Below are positions 61,473 through 64,000 of a stretch of 64,000 bases of DNA, piece by piece. Source of the stretch: Talinum fruticosum. Lineage: Eukaryota; Streptophyta; Magnoliopsida; Caryophyllales; Talinaceae. The stretch spans positions 3,796,501-3,860,500 of the forward strand of contig JAITYX010000011.1 of NCBI GenBank assembly GCA_021018815.1, read 5' to 3'. The translations under genes and the position numbers were made by a program. The notes under the pieces were generated by a model that saw only the letters and a program-made list of their open reading frames with translations, made no database searches and was not told where the DNA came from. Positions within the stretch are counted from its first letter, which is position 1, and each line of letters begins with the position of its first letter.

Positions 61473-64000
61473 TTAAACAACCCGACCCTAAACCACATTG
61501 TTTATTTTATTAATTCATTAATTATAAGATTTATATAACTGAGTGCGTGCACTTTAATTCGACATTTATATTTAAATTATTTTTATATACGTGTTATGCA
61601 ACTCAGGGCGACAAAGTGGCCCCGATAAAAATCTCATAATAATGATTATAAATTACGCATATGTTTAAAAGAGAAAATTTTAAAATTTACATGAGATGGT
61701 ATATAATTACAAGGTTGCTAATATTATATTTCAAGCGAACAATTATATTTATAATTTGTAAACATCATCAATAAAATAAAATAAAATAAAAAAAGTAACA
61801 AAAATAATAAATAAATAAATAAATACATAAAAATAAACATAAAAATAAAACAAAAATAATAACAATAAATTAATCAAATTTTTTGAAAGAAAAATCCAGA
61901 AATTGAATTATTTGGAATTTGTATTAAAAAAATTAAAATTAAAAATTTGTAGATAAATGAAATCGGGAAACTTCAGCCATCGGCTTCCTTCATCTTTGCT
62001 TCTCCCGTTCCTCTGCCTCTCCCATCCTCCCCTGCTTCTTCCTCCTCGCCGGCACCTCTCCTCCGGCCACCGAGCACGACCGACTCCGGCCGGAGGACCG
62101 GCGTCGGCCTTCTTCTGCCTCCCTTTCTCTCTCTGTCGCGCTCGCTATCTTCCTCTCTCTCTCACCGCATTCTGCTCCTCCTCTGCCGCGGCCCACTTAG
62201 CAGCCAACTCCCAGCCGCAGCGACCGCCGGAGTTAGTCGTCGCCTCTGCCATTGGTCCTCGGTGCAGTCGCCGCGCACCACCATCCCTCGCTCGTCCTCC
62301 TCGACTTTTCCTCTCCAAATTTGAAGGTAAAACGCCAAACCCTAAATATCAAGTTCGTTATTTATTTAAGCAAGCTGTAATTGTGAATTGAAGTATATGA
62401 TTTAGAAGTATGTTGTTGAGTGAATCCGAACAACGATTTTAAGAAATTCGAATTGGTGTGAATGATCGAGTTGTGGCATTTTGATGGATTGATTGTGTAT
62501 AAATGTGAACGAATGTGGTTTCTTTTGGGAAATTATAATTTAGTGAATGATATTAGGGATGTTTTGTTATAAAATTGAGTAATTTGATGGATTTGCTATA
62601 TTTTGGGAATGATTATATTGAGCAAATGCAAGGGGAAAGTGTATATAGAAGCTGAAACTAGATAAAGTGTAAGTGCAGAGGTGTGAGAAAAATTCGAATA
62701 TTAAGGATACCTAATTATGGTTGTGAATGTGAATTCTGTTGAGAAAATAATGCTTAGGCCCTTAAAATGGTGTATGCCTGAATTTTGGGCAAATCCATAA
62801 ATTGTGAAACCTTCCTATGGAAAGGCATTTGATGGATTAATAAATTACTTAACTATGGATTTTGAATGCGGGGAAGGGAGAAGTAAGGAATAAATTAGGA
62901 ATAAGTGTTTGTTTATGTGTGTATATATATATGCCATTTTCAATCCAAGTCAACTAACAAATTGAATTACATCAAAATCATTGAGTATCTAATTAGCCTA
63001 ATCAACTTCTTTAATTAGTATGCATTGTATTCAATATTTGAAACAAAATTAACGCAAGTAAAGTTGAGTAATACAAATGCTAGTTTAACCGATTTCCGTA
63101 TAAATATAGGAAATGAAATAAATTGTCAATGCTTATACAAATTCAATTATTGAAACTCAAGAGAAACATTATTAACAACAAAAATCTATTTGAAACGGAA
63201 CCGAGGCCACTTCGATCGCCGAATAGGTGGTAACTTAAATTTTTATAAAAGGGGAGAAACAAACATTCTCAATTCGAGTACGTTTATTGCCTGTACCCTT
63301 CGAAAATTCACATATTTCAGCAAATCTTAACATTTCTTACATAAATAACTAATAATGAATCATTTGCAAATCAAGTTTTGTCACCTAATTAAGTGGTCCC
63401 CGCTCAATTATCAATTATCAATTATCGGGGCTTATGCCCTTCAATTCCACCGCGCGACTTCAACTCGGGTTCTCGGTCGGCCGGGAGGTGTGCACCTTAT
63501 TCAAAGATCGTATCAATTATCAAGGGGTTCCACTTTCGGATAATAACCAAGCAATCAAGTTTTACTCATATTCTCTCCCCCGATTTCAAACTAAAATGAA
63601 TTGAAATGCGCGCTCAATCAATGTGTTTCAAAATTATTTGATTGTGCGGGAATGTTCGTATCGAGTTTCGACTCATTTTTCAAATTATTTTAATGTTTAT
63701 GTTTTTAGGAACAACATCCGTGAACAGTTCTTTGCCTAAGAAGCCTAACGGGAGCAAGACCTAGCTGGATACTTCTTTTTCATTACTCTATAATGGGTTA
63801 GATGCTCATAGTGGTCTCCTCCTCGTTAAGTTTGGGTTTGACCTTGGATTGTAATTAAATATTGCGTATTTCCTATCGCAGATCGTTGTTTTGGCCGTTA
63901 ATATTTGTAATTATGTAGCGGGACTGTACTTTGGGATTGGTTTATTTAAGTTGTCGGCATGACATCCTGCGATGTAGCATTTAATGCTTCCACGACTTAC
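61473..64000 (+). repeat. Right LTR of the chromovirus (cut by window end)
   Basis: This copy of 53513-56050 keeps the order to the last base. About 160 bp of the LTR lie beyond 64000. The first bases read TTAAACAACCC instead of TGTAACAACCC, so the TG start is altered here. Confidence 0.9.

Larger units (their letters stand above)
53513..64000 (+). mobile_element. Ty3/gypsy chromovirus (Tekay/Del-like), right end outside the window
   Basis: The left LTR is 53513-56210, and the right LTR begins at about 61473 and is cut at 64000. The interior has a primer site, gag, aspartic protease, reverse transcriptase, RNase H, integrase and a C-terminal chromodomain in Ty3/gypsy order. The interior ends with TTTCGAGGACGAAACTTATT and a purine tract, a hallmark of the Tekay/Del group. 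Both ends of the LTR keep the AACAACCCGAC start. Numerous single-base shifts break pol as written. The target duplication cannot be checked because the right end is missing. Confidence 0.9.

Overview
The window is nuclear DNA of a flowering plant, almost certainly a eudicot. The evidence is two intron-containing genes of plant type, GT-AG introns with T/A-rich content, and a dense load of plant transposable elements. I cannot name the species. I see no rRNA, tRNA, CRISPR or prokaryote-like genes.

Layout. (1) 153-4434, + strand: the last seven visible exons of an ER-Golgi vesicle transporter of the ERGIC/Erv41-Erv46 family. Its first exons lie left of the window. (2) 4435-11089: intergenic DNA with CCGGTT-rich repeats, a 207-bp MITE, an unassigned exon-like ORF and a 5'-truncated LINE. 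(3) 11090-29466, - strand: a membrane-anchored RING-CH (RINGv, C4HC3) E3 ligase. Seven exons lie at 11090-17457, and a likely first coding exon lies 12 kb upstream at 29380-29466. The long first intron carries a complete 8.9-kb LTR element (20090-28984, target duplication ATTAT). That element encodes only gag and protease and is packed with tandem arrays. (4) 31181-48618: a nest of a Helitron end, a 10.9-kb Ty1/copia element with 1.5-kb LTRs and a third ORF (31491-42425), a decayed L1-type LINE (42426-47024) and a non-autonomous Helitron (47305-48618). (5) 48619-53512: AT-rich DNA, an unidentified 121-aa ORF and a broken plant-mobile-domain sequence. (6) 53513-64000: a Ty3/gypsy chromovirus with 2.7-kb LTRs and a C-terminal chromodomain, whose right LTR is cut by the window end.

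The most striking signal is not a gene. In the retroelements, and not noticeably in the two genes, CAG and CTG trinucleotides (CHG sites) have repeatedly become CG, CGG or CGAG. Undoing single changes at such sites re-opens reading frames, restores the tRNA-Met primer sites of two unrelated elements and explains odd three-way differences between LTR pairs. I infer a systematic base-calling artefact at CHG-methylated cytosines in long-read data, not biological decay. The two conserved host genes each carry one 1-base homopolymer loss, which fits the same kind of incompletely polished assembly. Frameshifts in this window should therefore be treated as suspect until short reads are compared. No clearly new biological system was found. 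The best biological oddities are the gag-protease-only element inside the E3 ligase intron, its inverted primer-site-like ends and tandem arrays, and the two Helitron ends that share a terminus.
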